A stretch of DNA of 64,000 bases from assembly GCF_014274685.1 (NCBI RefSeq), contig NZ_CP060393.1:248001-312000 (forward strand), written 5' to 3'. The notes under the pieces were generated by a model that saw only the letters and a program-made list of their open reading frames with translations, was not told where the DNA came from and did not search any database. Source of the DNA: Edaphobacter sp. 4G125. GTDB taxonomy: Bacteria > Acidobacteriota > Terriglobia > Terriglobales > Acidobacteriaceae. This document shows, piece after piece, positions 50,707-59,794 of this stretch. A program made the translations under genes and the position numbers. Positions within the stretch are counted from its first letter, which is position 1; the number at the start of each line of letters is the position of its first letter.

Positions 50707-52530
50707 TCAGCGTTTGCCTTGGATAACCGGCGCTCCAGCCTTGCGACGGGCGCGCTTTGCGGCGATCTCGCGCATCTCCTTGCCCAGTGAGGTCTGGTTC
50801 ATGACCCACTGCTGCGCGATACCGAAGAAGTTGCTGGTCGCCCAGTAGAGGCCAAGGCCCGAAGCATATGTCAGGACAAAGTATCCAGTGACCAGCGGCA
50901 TGGTGAAAGCCATCATCTTCTGCTGTTGCGGGTCTACACCCGGCGAAGGCGTGTAGTACTGCATCAGGAACTGGCTGATGACCATCACGATCGGCAGAAT
51001 GTAATAGGGGTCCGAAGCCGTCAGGTCAGGAAGCCACGCCCAGTGTGCATGGCGCAGCTCGACGACCTTCGGGAGCATCGAGTAGAAGGCAAACAGCAGC
51101 GGGAGCTGGATCAGAGTCGGAATACAACCGCCGAACATGTTGACCCCGTTGTCCTTCTGGAGCTTCATGATCTCCGCGTTCATCTCGTTGCGCTTGGGGT
51201 CGTTGATCTTGTACTTCTTGTACCTCTCCTTGATGGCATCCATCTGCGGCTGAATGCGCTGCATCTTCAAGCCAGACTGCATCGTCTTGATACGCGTCGG
51301 AAGCAGAAGGATGTTGATCGCCAGGGTGAGCAGGATGATCGCCCATCCCCAGTTGGAGACGACATGGAGGTGAATCCACTGGAGGCAGAGGAAGAGGAAC
51401 TTTCCGATGACTCCCCAGAAACCGAACTCAAGCAATGGAGAAAGCGAGATCTTCGTTCCGTTGGTGGAGGTGGCATAGATGTTCTTGAGGACGTTGATGG
51501 CCTTGGGCCCGACGAAGAGGCGGGTCTGGGTGTGGCCGCTGGTGTCTCCAAAGGCTGCGCCCAAAATGGAGACATCGATCGCCTTGGCCGACCGGGAGGT
51601 CGAACCGAAGCCTGAGCGATGAATCGTCTTGGCGACGTCAAGCTCGTTGTGAAGGGTAACGAGGCTGGCAGACGCCGGTGAGTCAGGAAGGAAGATCGCA
51701 GCGAAATAAGTATCGCTTACGCCGGCCCAGTCAAAGGGCCCGTTCATTGTCTCTCCGCCGGAGACCTTCTTCGAAGCGATGTGCTCGTCATGGGAGTCGC
51801 GAGAGTAGTCAATCTGCGCTCCGGCATAGCCCAGCGCCGTATCCTGGTCGCCAAAGCCGCCCGGCCAGGAGAGCAGCGCACGCACCGGCGAACCGTTACG
51901 CGTCACCTGCACGTCCACGTGAAGGACATACGTCTCGTCGAAGGAGAAAGTCTTGGTGACCTCAAGGCCATTGGCCGAATACTGGAAGGTCAGCTTCGCA
52001 GGCGCGGTCAGCTGGCCAGTCGCCGAAGGAACATAAAATGCACTGGCGAGCGTTGCATTCGTCCCGGCATCGTACGTGTGTAGCGAAAGCGGGTAACCAA
52101 ATTTCTCCGCCGCCTGGGTGTGGACGAGGTTCAGCGGATGGCCGTCGGTGTCCTTGTACTGCTTCAGAACCCAGCTCTTGACCTGCGCGCCGCGATTCGT
52201 GAACTCAATGCGGTAAAGCTCATTCTCGACCACGGTGGTGGACTCAGCCGCAGCCTGGACAACAGGCCCGGCGGCCGCCGCCTCCGGTGCACGCTGGCTT
52301 GTCGCATCTGGTGCTGGCACAGAGGGGGAAGGCGTTGCAGGCTGCTGCGGCTGTGTCGCTGACTGTGTCTGGGCCGCCTGCGAGTTCGGCGAAACCGTCT
52401 TCGGGTTGGTCTTCTGCCGGTAATAGCTCAGGCCAAAGAAGACGGCAATCATGAAGAACATGACAACGAAGAGCGACCGGCCGTCCTGCCCGCCACCGCC
52501 CTGCTGATTTGGATTTTTGAACTCTGCCAA
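50707..52530 (-). CDS. yidC: Membrane protein insertase YidC
   Basis: YidC inserts membrane proteins alone or with SecYEG. The 607-aa protein has an N-terminal anchor (SLFVVMFFMIAVFFGLSYY), a large periplasmic beta-sandwich domain (about 100-360) as in Gram-negative YidC, and the conserved five-helix core: WGWAIILLTLAINILLLPTRIKTMQSG with the hydrophilic-groove Arg, MFGGCIPTLIQLPLLFAFYSML, and LVTGYFVLTYASGLGLYW. The start is a TTG with AGGA seven bases upstream. Unusually it is separated from rnpA-yidD by six genes. Confidence 0.96.
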   Translation of the reverse strand: MAEFKNPNQQGGGGQDGRSLFVVMFFMIAVFFGLSYYRQKTNPKTVSPNSQAAQTQSATQPQQPATPSPSVPAPDATSQRAPEAAAAGPVVQAAAESTTVVENELYRIEFTNRGAQVKSWVLKQYKDTDGHPLNLVHTQAAEKFGYPLSLHTYDAGTNATLASAFYVPSATGQLTAPAKLTFQYSANGLEVTKTFSFDETYVLHVDVQVTRNGSPVRALLSWPGGFGDQDTALGYAGAQIDYSRDSHDEHIASKKVSGGETMNGPFDWAGVSDTYFAAIFLPDSPASASLVTLHNELDVAKTIHRSGFGSTSRSAKAIDVSILGAAFGDTSGHTQTRLFVGPKAINVLKNIYATSTNGTKISLSPLLEFGFWGVIGKFLFLCLQWIHLHVVSNWGWAIILLTLAINILLLPTRIKTMQSGLKMQRIQPQMDAIKERYKKYKINDPKRNEMNAEIMKLQKDNGVNMFGGCIPTLIQLPLLFAFYSMLPKVVELRHAHWAWLPDLTASDPYYILPIVMVISQFLMQYYTPSPGVDPQQQKMMAFTMPLVTGYFVLTYASGLGLYWATSNFFGIAQQWVMNQTSLGKEMREIAAKRARRKAGAPVIQGKR

Positions 52531-52715
52531 GGATGTTCCTGTTCTGTGGTGCTACTTAAATGAACGCGCAAAGAGCGCGGAAAGACGCAGCCTCTATGGT
52601 AAATCAGGGGGTATTGCCGGGAACTGATTTTGCACCATGAATGGGGCATGCCCGGACCGTCGGCCAGTCCCCATCTGGAATACGGGGCTATTTACCCTGC
52701 ATCTTTGGGATTGCG

Positions 52716-54419
52716 TCATGAATTGAGCTTAAGGGAGACAATCTCCGGGAGAGGATCTTCCTCAAAGATCAGCTCTTCTGTCTGCTGCGCTCGCGTGCTG
52801 GTAACCAGATGCAAGACAATGGTCGCGATAGCGAGGGAGAGGATCATGAGGAGGAATCCGCTTGTGCTGTTGAGCATGCGGCCCTCAAAATCGGCTGCCT
52901 GTTTGAGCCAATAGATCGAGCACATGAGCACTACCCAGAAGACGAAATGCAGGTTTGCTTTGCCGGGAAGATACGAGCAGGCAAAGGAGATCTTGCGGAA
53001 GGTGAAGAGACATAGCTCGACGATGAGTGCGCCGAGCAGTGCCATGGCCACGATGTGACGGACGATCTGCAATAACGCATAGTGTGTGAAGAACGCCGCC
53101 GAAATCGCGAACAGGACAGGAACGACTCCCAACAGGAGAAGCGAAATGCGCACGGCGCGATGGTACATGTGAGCCGGACGCAGCTGCGTAGCACGGAAGA
53201 TCCAGTTGGCCCTGAGCGTGATGGGAATAGCGATGACGACACGGAGCGCGAGCACAGTAAGCGAGACGGTGAGAATGCTTGCGAAAAGAAAAGTGGTGCT
53301 GATGCTGCCGAAAGATGGCGCAAGTCCGATGAATTTAGTGTGGGCAAAACCGAGAATAATGGTGAGCCCAATGCCGACGTAGAAACTGAGGATCATGCGA
53401 TGCTGCCGGCTGCGAAGCAAAGTGCGCAGGCTGAAGAGAGTAATGACTCCTGCAAGTGAGTTGCCTAGGTTGAGTGACCGCGAACGCGTGGCGGGAAGGA
53501 TGTCGGGCTGCTCGACGATCTTTGGCAGCATGCGGAAGTAGGAGAGCAGCAGCGCTGCAAAAGCGCCGAGCGCGACGAGGCCAAGCGCGAGCCACGCTCG
53601 GTGCGCCAGAGGAACCAGCTCAGGACGCATCGACCCGTTGAGCTGATTGAAGAGTCCCATAAACCAATATGCAGGAAGCCAGTGGAGCATGCGCTGATTC
53701 TGTGGCGCGCTGAGCGCTGCGGGCGAGTTGAGCGAGGGCCCGAGAAAGTAAGAAGAGAGAAGAAGACAGAGCAAAGCAGCTTGCAGAAACGCTGAGAGGT
53801 GAAGGAACAACTGACGTGGAAGCATGTTGGCGGCCAAGCCTTGCAGGGCAAGCACGCTGAGCACAAAGAAAGCTCCGGCTGCAAAGATGGTGAACCAGTA
53901 AGCGGGTAATGTGCGTAACAGGCTCAGTTCGCTGCCGAGGCCAACGGCAAAGACCATAGGCCAACCCGCACCGGCAAAGAAGTTGAAGGCGAGCATCCCC
54001 AGCAAAGGCGCGGCAAAGAGCGCAGCGATCTTGGAGAAAAAAAGCGTGTTGGTGCGCACGGGTAGCGGGCCGAGAACGAGCATATCGCGGCGATCGGGAA
54101 AGGCTGAGTCCCAACTGAGAACAGCGATGATTCCGGCGATGGTCATCGTGGTCTCGATGAGGAAGTGTTCGAACGTCCACATGGCGGGCACGGGTAAAGG
54201 TTTTCTCATAGAGAGGATGAATGGGACGGGGATGGTACTGAAAAAACTGATGGTGCTGAAGACAGTGGCGAATTGTCCCATCAGGCGTGAAGGATCGCCG
54301 TCTGTCGAGAGAATCTCAAGGTCGATGACGCGAAGAAAAAAGACACGATAGAGAACACGGAAGGAAAACGGAAGACGTGATTGGAGGGCTGCTGAGAGTT
54401 GGCTTATATATCGCAGCAC
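52716..54419 (-). CDS. ABC transporter permease, large (567 aa)
   Basis: A 567-aa protein with about twelve or more hydrophobic helices arranged in two halves, likely the membrane part of an ABC-2 type exporter encoded with the ATPase gene just upstream. Recognisable segments include a GPLPVRTNTLFFSKIAAL region that resembles the cytoplasmic coupling loop of ABC-2 permeases (also PVSR in the other transporter in this window). The C-terminal tail is acidic and cytoplasmic (EELIFEEDPLPEIV). The substrate is unknown. It is the last gene of the PadR-led operon and precedes yidC by about 185 bases. Confidence 0.8.
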   Translation of the reverse strand: MLRYISQLSAALQSRLPFSFRVLYRVFFLRVIDLEILSTDGDPSRLMGQFATVFSTISFFSTIPVPFILSMRKPLPVPAMWTFEHFLIETTMTIAGIIAVLSWDSAFPDRRDMLVLGPLPVRTNTLFFSKIAALFAAPLLGMLAFNFFAGAGWPMVFAVGLGSELSLLRTLPAYWFTIFAAGAFFVLSVLALQGLAANMLPRQLFLHLSAFLQAALLCLLLSSYFLGPSLNSPAALSAPQNQRMLHWLPAYWFMGLFNQLNGSMRPELVPLAHRAWLALGLVALGAFAALLLSYFRMLPKIVEQPDILPATRSRSLNLGNSLAGVITLFSLRTLLRSRQHRMILSFYVGIGLTIILGFAHTKFIGLAPSFGSISTTFLFASILTVSLTVLALRVVIAIPITLRANWIFRATQLRPAHMYHRAVRISLLLLGVVPVLFAISAAFFTHYALLQIVRHIVAMALLGALIVELCLFTFRKISFACSYLPGKANLHFVFWVVLMCSIYWLKQAADFEGRMLNSTSGFLLMILSLAIATIVLHLVTSTRAQQTEELIFEEDPLPEIVSLKLNS

Positions 54420-54489
54420 GAAGGTTCTCCTGGGATGGGATCATGCACGAATAATGCTCGGTTTCTTGTCCCACTCGAGCTCGAATCAC

Positions 54490-55254
54490 TCAGGCATGGA
54501 TAAGGTCCGCGATCTCGCGCGAGATGGCGTTGAAGTCGTGTTCGATGGCGAGCTGTGAAAAGATGCCTTCGAGCGTCGGTAGCTCCATCAACGTGCGCAG
54601 GCGTTCGATGGAGTCGTCGGCAACGACCTTGCCGCGATGCAGAATAACGATGTGCGAGCAGATGCGCTCGACCGTCTCGAGCTCGTGCGAGCTGAAGAGC
54701 ACTACCTTGCCACGGTGCGCCAGCTCTTCGATCAGGCTACGCAAAATGAGCGATGAACCAACGTCAAGACCAGAAAAGGGCTCGTCGAGAAGGACGAGTT
54801 CCGGGTTGTGCATCAGAGCAGCCGAAAGAAGAATCTTCTGCCGCATCCCTTTGGAGTAGGACGACATGGGAACATCACGATCACCATAGAGCCCGAAGAG
54901 ATGCAACAGGCCACGAATGCGTTCGATGGAGAGGTTGCGTTCCATGTCGCGAAGCTGCGCGACCATAACGAGGTATTCGATTCCGCTGAGGTGAGTGTAG
55001 AGATGCGGTTCTTCAGGAACATAGCCCATGCACTGGCGATAGGCCATAAGATCGACGCCGATAGGCTCATCATGAAAGAGGATCTCGCCCGAGCTGGGTT
55101 GGATGAGACTGGTAATCATCTTCATTGTGGTCGACTTGCCGGAGCCGTTGGGCCCGAGGTATCCAGTGATCTCACCAGGACGCGCAACGAAGCTTACGTT
55201 ATCAACAACCGTAAGACTGGAGTAACGTTTGGTGATGTTGCGGAGCTCAAGCAT
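54490..55254 (-). CDS. ABC transporter ATP-binding protein
   Basis: A 254-aa ATPase with Walker A GPNGSGKS at 34-41, a YSKGMRQK signature, Walker B LVLLDEPFSGLD and the switch region FSSHELETVERI. It is most like ABC-2 exporter ATPases (CcmA-type). The adjoining large permease gene is its probable partner, 70 bases downstream. It follows the hydrolase gene by nine bases, so hydrolase, ATPase and permease appear to be one transcription unit. Confidence 0.92.
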   Translation of the reverse strand: MLELRNITKRYSSLTVVDNVSFVARPGEITGYLGPNGSGKSTTMKMITSLIQPSSGEILFHDEPIGVDLMAYRQCMGYVPEEPHLYTHLSGIEYLVMVAQLRDMERNLSIERIRGLLHLFGLYGDRDVPMSSYSKGMRQKILLSAALMHNPELVLLDEPFSGLDVGSSLILRSLIEELAHRGKVVLFSSHELETVERICSHIVILHRGKVVADDSIERLRTLMELPTLEGIFSQLAIEHDFNAISREIADLIHA

Positions 55255-55263
55255 TGTCGGCCC

Positions 55264-56580
55264 TCAGTTCGCTGCAGGAAGAGTGGAAATAAAAGCGTTC
55301 ATCTCGCGTAGAACGTCGGCTTCGTTCGAGTTGAAGACGTAGTGATCCGCATTTGGAATACGAACGACATGAGCGGAAGGCGCCTGGCGCTCGAAGGCTG
55401 CGATCTGATCTTCGACATTGCGCTTATCGTTAGCCTCCATCGCGGCTCGCGCCTTCGGATCGTCTTTCATCCTTTGCCCGAGATTATGGGGCGCAGCAAA
55501 GATCACGAGTGCAGGAGCACTAATGCTGGTGAAGCGTTGCTGGCCAAGCATGATCGCAAGACCGGCAGGAGGAGGGGACGGACGAGACCCACGCGGCGGT
55601 GGTGGAGGTATATCCTCCATGCTCTGTCGTTGCACGATCGCTTCTTTTTCAACGAGCTTGAGATTAGCGATCAATCCGTCGAGCGCTTTCATCTGGTCTT
55701 CAGCCATAGTAGGGCCAGGAAGGATCTGATTGAGCTGCTGGCGCAGGTCGATCGCGTCGATCAGGAAGTTACCGTTCACCTGGTCATACATCGCGTATGG
55801 ATAGCCCGCGTCGAGATAGATAAGCCCCGCGATCTTCTCAGGATGAGCGTTGCCGATGTAACTAAGCTCTTCGCCTGCGACAGAATGCCCGGCGACAACA
55901 GGTTTGTTGAGATGGAGAGCGTCGATAACAGCGAGCACATCTTCGCCGAGACGTGCGGCCGTATAGTTCGTCGCATCCGGTATCGGAGCGCTTGAGACCC
56001 CGAAACCGCGGCGCGTGATTCCGTAGACGTGATAGTTGGCCGTAAGCTTAGGAGCGAACTTATCAAAGACGTGTGCATTGTTGCCTAGCCCTGTGAGCAG
56101 GACGAGCGGCCTGCCGGTGCCTCCCCAGTCGAGGACCTCGAGCTTGACGTCCTTGTCCACAGGAATCATCTGCACAGTGTGCGGCGAAGGATCGATCTTC
56201 CACGCCGTCTCTTTCGTGGCGCGCTCGAAATTCAGCGGTTTCGGAGAACCCTGCGTCGCAGTTCCGGTGATCGTATTGCCATCTGGGCTCAGTACGCCCT
56301 CGTATGAAACGTGGAGGCTGTCGATGGTGAATTTCAGTGTGGGGTTCGCAAAGGAAAGCGTTGTGGTGTGATCCGGATCGGGACGCTGATCGATGCTATA
56401 GACCGTTCCCTTGAGCCCACCATCTGCCGCCTTATCGATCTGAAGGACGATGCGGAGCTTCTCATTCTCTTTGAGATTAAGCGTGCCTTGCCAGGTCCCG
56501 GCAATCTCCTGGGCATGAAGCGCCAACGAGAACAAAACAAAAGCCATCAGCCTGACAACGTTCATAACGCGATGCTGCAT
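55264..56580 (-). CDS. Exported alpha/beta hydrolase
   Basis: A 438-aa protein with a signal peptide (VVRLMAFVLFSLALHAQ). An N-terminal beta-rich domain (about 22-125; IAGTWQGTLNLKENEKLRIVLQID) precedes an alpha/beta hydrolase: LVLLTGLGNNAHVFDKFAPKL, nucleophile elbow VVAGHSVAGEEL and the late catalytic His in RIPNADHYVF. A proline-rich loop (PPPPPRGSRPSPPP) lies before the cap/C-terminal part. Same N-terminal domain plus hydrolase combinations are frequent in Acidobacteria. The substrate is unknown. Confidence 0.87.
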   Translation of the reverse strand: MQHRVMNVVRLMAFVLFSLALHAQEIAGTWQGTLNLKENEKLRIVLQIDKAADGGLKGTVYSIDQRPDPDHTTTLSFANPTLKFTIDSLHVSYEGVLSPDGNTITGTATQGSPKPLNFERATKETAWKIDPSPHTVQMIPVDKDVKLEVLDWGGTGRPLVLLTGLGNNAHVFDKFAPKLTANYHVYGITRRGFGVSSAPIPDATNYTAARLGEDVLAVIDALHLNKPVVAGHSVAGEELSYIGNAHPEKIAGLIYLDAGYPYAMYDQVNGNFLIDAIDLRQQLNQILPGPTMAEDQMKALDGLIANLKLVEKEAIVQRQSMEDIPPPPPRGSRPSPPPAGLAIMLGQQRFTSISAPALVIFAAPHNLGQRMKDDPKARAAMEANDKRNVEDQIAAFERQAPSAHVVRIPNADHYVFNSNEADVLREMNAFISTLPAAN

Positions 56581-56628
56581 GGGCCTCTCCTTTTGAGATA
56601 CCTCGAGCCTGGTGATCCTCGTTGCGAT

Positions 56629-57027
56629 TCAGCGCCCGCCTGTTGGAATCGATGACAGAAGTTTAATGGGCGTATAGAGCAAGCCATTGATCGAAACCGA
56701 AACCTTCGGCACGACCATGCTCATAAACAGTGTGAGACTGAGTGTGCAGCAGAGAATCACGAGTGTGGCCTGCGCATACCGTTCCGCAGGAATCGCGGAA
56801 TCGACCTCACGGTAGATTGGCCCTGCGGCTTCCACTTGCTGGACTCGCGGCCGAACGGTCTGGATGGCGATGGAGCATATGCCATCGAGAACGAGGCGTG
56901 GAAGGGCTGCTCCATTGCGCAGCTCTTCCTCGAAGATCCACAGCATCTCCGCGCCGAACTCCTCGCGGAAATTGCGCGGGTGCAGATAAAGGATGGCGCG
57001 GTAGGCAAGACGAAATAGATCTCTCAT
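56629..57027 (-). CDS. ADOP N-terminal-like membrane protein, permease part missing
   Basis: A 132-aa protein. The start FRLAYRAILYLHPRNFREEFGAEMLWIFEEEL matches the N-terminal cytoplasmic segment of acidobacterial duplicated orphan permeases (ADOP), which normally continues into MacB/FtsX-like permease domains. Here one hydrophobic segment (ATLVILCCTLSLTLFMSMVV) follows and the protein ends. It overlaps the PadR gene by 4 bases, as ADOP genes typically do. It may be a truncated descendant or a small stand-alone partner. Confidence 0.7.
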   Translation of the reverse strand: MRDLFRLAYRAILYLHPRNFREEFGAEMLWIFEEELRNGAALPRLVLDGICSIAIQTVRPRVQQVEAAGPIYREVDSAIPAERYAQATLVILCCTLSLTLFMSMVVPKVSVSINGLLYTPIKLLSSIPTGGR

Positions 57028-57377
57028 GCGTTGCGCGGCCTCCTCATCCGCAGACGCGATTGCGCCTCGATAACGATGCTGTGCAGTCGGTCGATCTCGG
57101 CGGAAAGTACGGCACGACCTTCCTGGGTGAGGTGATAGAAGCGACGATCGTCTTCGTTGTCTTTACGACTATTACGCGGAGCATCGATGACCAGCTTCTG
57201 ATCCATCAGCTTCTTCAGGTTGTCGTAGAGCGTACCAGGACCAACACGATAACTGCCTTGTGTCTGACGGGCGATCTCCTGGATGATGCCGTAGCCATGC
57301 AGGTCTTCGTTGGCCAGCGCAAGAAGAATGTACTGGGCTGCGGTGGAAAGAGGCGGGTTTTTGGAATCGTTCTTCAT
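57024..57377 (-). CDS. PadR family transcriptional regulator
   Basis: A 117-aa PadR winged-helix regulator: LSTAAQYILLALANEDLHGYGIIQEIAR, RVGPGTLYDNLKKLMDQKLV and DRRFYHLTQEGRAVL. A short C-terminal helix for dimerisation follows. GAGGGAG precedes the ATG at 57377, which gives the family's usual start; the frame is open to 57560. It leads a unit of five genes (ADOP-like piece, hydrolase, ATPase, permease). Its own promoter contains an inverted repeat consistent with autoregulation. Confidence 0.92.
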   Translation of the reverse strand: MKNDSKNPPLSTAAQYILLALANEDLHGYGIIQEIARQTQGSYRVGPGTLYDNLKKLMDQKLVIDAPRNSRKDNEDDRRFYHLTQEGRAVLSAEIDRLHSIVIEAQSRLRMRRPRNA

Positions 57378-57388
57378 AGCTCCCTCTA

Positions 57389-57429
57389 GTCGGGACAAGA
57401 CTATATCGAATTCCGACCTTTTTTGGCAA
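57389..57429 (-). promoter_or_regulatory. Promoter and inverted repeat of the padR operon
   Basis: On the minus strand TTGCCA (57424-57429) and TATAGT (57400-57405) are separated by 18 bases. GTCGGGA (57389-57395) and TTCCGAC (57411-57417), six of seven bases matching as inverses, overlap this promoter and could be the PadR binding site. Confidence 0.55.
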
Positions 57430-57456
57430 AAATATTTTTTTAGGGAGGGCTCAAAA

Positions 57457-58185
57457 CTAACGCTGTGCAGCCACCAACAGAAACATCGGTCGCTCAAGCT
57501 CTTCTGCAAGTTCTGGACGAGAAGCGATCTGTTCATCCGTTGGACGCCACTCTTCGACATGGGAGAGGGTGAATCCCGCTTGCAGCAGGAGGTTCAGGGT
57601 AGTCCCCATCATTCTGTGTTGTTTAAGAACGCCTTTGGCAAGCCAATCAGTAGTTCGCGGACCTTCCATCAGATACTGATTGAGCGGCCAGGTCTTGCGG
57701 CCATCCCGATCGAGGAGCCACTCGGGATGGGTAGGTGCCATATAAATGGGGTGCTCGATGGAGAAAACCAATCTGCCGCCCGAAACCAATGCACCGTGTA
57801 TGGTGCGGAAGAGCCGCGGGAGATCCACCACATAGTGAAATGCCAGAGAGCTGTAGACCAGATCGAAGGAAGCCTGCGCGAGATCGAGTGACTCAAGGTC
57901 AGCCCGCTGATAGGTGATGTTCGCGTCCGAAGTCATCACTTCGGCGCGAGTGAGCATCTTTTCGGAGATGTCGATTCCAAGAACGCGGCCAGCACCGTGT
58001 TCGCGTGCCCATCGGCAGAACCATCCGAACCCACAACCAAGATCGACAACACTACCGCCATGGAGCGGTGGCAGGAGAGCACGAAAAGAGGACCACTCTG
58101 GAGCGCCATCCAATCCCTCAAGGGACCGGCGCATCTGACTGTAGCCGACAAAGAATTCTTCGCGATCGTAAATGTTCTGGGTCAT
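57457..58185 (-). CDS. Class I SAM-dependent methyltransferase
   Basis: A 242-aa methyltransferase with the SAM-binding motif [20 protein letters not shown], the acidic motif [13 protein letters not shown], and the post-motif [28 protein letters not shown]. The C-terminal region with EHPIYMAP resembles UbiE/SmtA-like small-molecule methyltransferases. It overlaps the yidD gene by 4 bases (ATGA), so it is translationally coupled to yidD and rnpA, an unusual neighbour for them. The substrate is unknown. Confidence 0.9.
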   Translation of the reverse strand: MTQNIYDREEFFVGYSQMRRSLEGLDGAPEWSSFRALLPPLHGGSVVDLGCGFGWFCRWAREHGAGRVLGIDISEKMLTRAEVMTSDANITYQRADLESLDLAQASFDLVYSSLAFHYVVDLPRLFRTIHGALVSGGRLVFSIEHPIYMAPTHPEWLLDRDGRKTWPLNQYLMEGPRTTDWLAKGVLKQHRMMGTTLNLLLQAGFTLSHVEEWRPTDEQIASRPELAEELERPMFLLVAAQR

Positions 58186-58451
58186 TCGCCGGGATGCTCC
58201 TTCGCAGCGGGAAGGTCAGGTACGGGGTCGAAGCCGCCTTTGGCAAAGGGATGACAACGAGCAACGCGACGTAGCGCGAGCCAGGATCCTTTGATGGGTC
58301 CGAAGCGCGTCAGCGCAACGTAGGCGTACTCCGAACAGGTTGGGAGATAGAGACACTGCGACGGACTGAACACATGCAGCACAGGCGAGAGTACAGATTT
58401 ATAGAAGCGGAAGAGCACACGGACTGCGAAACTGGGTTCAGAATCGGACAT
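58182..58451 (-). CDS. yidD: Membrane protein insertion efficiency factor YidD
   Basis: A small membrane-associated protein that aids YidC-dependent insertion. The 89-aa sequence has [34 protein letters not shown] with the conserved cysteines, and [18 protein letters not shown]. The family motif CRFxPTCSxYA reads [11 protein letters not shown] here, with Leu in place of the usual Arg. It lies 47 bases downstream of rnpA on the same strand and overlaps the methyltransferase gene. Confidence 0.95.
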   Translation of the reverse strand: MSDSEPSFAVRVLFRFYKSVLSPVLHVFSPSQCLYLPTCSEYAYVALTRFGPIKGSWLALRRVARCHPFAKGGFDPVPDLPAAKEHPGE

Positions 58452-58498
58452 AGCGGCTCTGCTTTGATTGTAAGCGTGATCTACACCTGCAAAGACTG

Positions 58499-58867
58499 TC
58501 AGGCGTTCGGCTTGCCGACCAGGGTCTTCTGAATGCCGCGGAAGACCTGGGCAATCTCGCGATCGAGCGTGGCGAAGTCCAGATCGATCACGCTGCGACG
58601 AGGATGCAGAACCACATCTACCGGGCCTTCAAGAATCGCAACATTCCGGCGAACGGCCTCACGCATCCGGCGCTTGATGCGATTGCGATCGACAGCCTTT
58701 CCCATCACTTTGCCGACAGTAAGACCAACGCGCGGAATCGCCTCTTCCGAGGTATCAGGTTCGCGCAGCGCGAAGAAGTAACTCATCTGTCGCGAAAACT
58801 GTTTACGACTGGCCTGGTACACGCGCTGATAGTCAGCGTGTTTGCGAAGACGAAAAGTGAGCGCCAT
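58499..58867 (-). CDS. rnpA: Ribonuclease P protein component RnpA
   Basis: The protein subunit of RNase P that helps the RNA subunit cleave pre-tRNA 5' leaders. The 122-aa protein begins [20 protein letters not shown] and contains the RNR signature [18 protein letters not shown], with VVLHPRRSV and a C-terminal helix. The start at 58867 gives the family's usual length; the frame is open to 58990. It is separated from rpmH by a PilZ gene and a Q/N-rich peptide gene, whereas in most bacteria they are adjacent or overlap. Confidence 0.95.
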   Translation of the reverse strand: MALTFRLRKHADYQRVYQASRKQFSRQMSYFFALREPDTSEEAIPRVGLTVGKVMGKAVDRNRIKRRMREAVRRNVAILEGPVDVVLHPRRSVIDLDFATLDREIAQVFRGIQKTLVGKPNA

Positions 58868-58931
58868 GAGATCGATTGGGACGTCGGAAACAAGCGCCCT
58901 CAAGGTTAAGTCTATCGCGACTGTAGAACGC

Positions 58932-59267
58932 TTACATTGAAGAAGGGCGCGAGAGTTCCTCGACCAGCTCCTCAAGCTGGCGTCGCCCACGATCGCTGAG
59001 CCGAAGAATCTGAACCCCGATTGCCCCCGTGGATTGAATACGCCGCACGATGCACAATGCGCGAAACGCGAGCCGGTTTACCTCAAAGCGAAGTTCCAGT
59101 TGATCGCCCACTCCATAATCGGTCGTCCGATGAGGCTCAATCAGACAGCCTTCAAGACATAGGTTGAGTATGCGGCCCCTCCGCAGGTGCCAGCCCAGGA
59201 TGCGAAAGTCGATCGGACCGGCACAGGAATAACGCGGGCTTCTTCGCCGTTCTGGAAACCGATTCAT
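58932..59267 (-). CDS. PilZ domain protein
   Basis: A 111-aa single PilZ domain, a possible cyclic di-GMP receptor. The first ligand motif is RRRSPRYSCAGPIDF (RxxxR present). The second motif, usually [D/N]xSxxG, reads NLCLEG, so the serine is replaced by cysteine, which may weaken binding. The C-terminal helix follows (LSDRGRRQLEELVEEL). The start at 59267 (MNRFPERRRSPRYS) is chosen because it begins the domain. It lies between rpmH and rnpA. Confidence 0.8.
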   Translation of the reverse strand: MNRFPERRRSPRYSCAGPIDFRILGWHLRRGRILNLCLEGCLIEPHRTTDYGVGDQLELRFEVNRLAFRALCIVRRIQSTGAIGVQILRLSDRGRRQLEELVEELSRPSSM

Positions 59268-59331
59268 GGGACACGTAGATAGAGTTGCCCTCTGTTTATC
59301 GGCAAAAGTGCGCAGAAGTTGAACCACCAGA

Positions 59332-59362
59332 AAGAGAGCCTGCCGTAATGGCAGGCTCTCTT
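59332..59362 (-). terminator. Rho-independent terminator after the Q/N-rich peptide gene
   Basis: AAGAGAGCCTGCC (59332-59344) and GGCAGGCTCTCTT (59350-59362) form a perfect 13-bp stem with a 5-base loop, and TTCTGG follows on the minus strand. It separates the peptide gene from the PilZ gene, so rpmH and rnpA are probably not in one transcript here. Confidence 0.85.
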
Positions 59363-59380
59363 CAATCTTTCTGCTAAGAC

Positions 59381-59557
59381 CTATTTCTTCTGTCCGGGAG
59401 CAGATTGCTGACCGTGGCTGCCTTGACCAGGCGAAGTATACCCACCCTGACTAGGACGGTTGCCCTGCTGGGTCTGCTGACCCGTACGCGAGGGATTCTG
59501 CTGTTGTTGCTTATCCGGCATCCCCTTGTTTGGATTCTGCTGATTCGGTTGATTCAT
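59381..59557 (-). CDS. Q/N/P/G-rich disordered peptide, 58 aa
   Basis: A short protein beginning MNQPNQQNPNKGMPDKQQQQ and continuing with GNRPSQGGYTSPGQGSHGQQ; nearly all residues are Gln, Asn, Pro, Gly, Ser or Lys. AGGAGAA lies seven bases before the ATG at 59557, a strong translation start, and a terminator follows the stop. It is predicted wholly disordered. Similar short Q/G-rich or KGG-type stress peptides exist, but no clear family was recognised. The longer open frame to 59659 is unlikely to be used. Confidence 0.7.
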   Translation of the reverse strand: MNQPNQQNPNKGMPDKQQQQNPSRTGQQTQQGNRPSQGGYTSPGQGSHGQQSAPGQKK

Positions 59558-59794
59558 TTGGATTTCTCCTATGGGCCGGCGGAGCACCTCGTTCGCGTTC
59601 GCGGCACCGGTCCAATCCATAAGATGGCAGATCGACAAGGGTGCGGTTGCCTTCATCAAAAGGCAGCCTGTTGAAGCATGATTCTGTTGAATTTATGCAG
59701 ACGCCGTCTTTGTAAACCACAAAAGCTCATGCATCTTGCAAATTATTGGGAGGGGGAGGAAACGGAGGCGCAGGACAGCGCCTCCCATCTGAAA

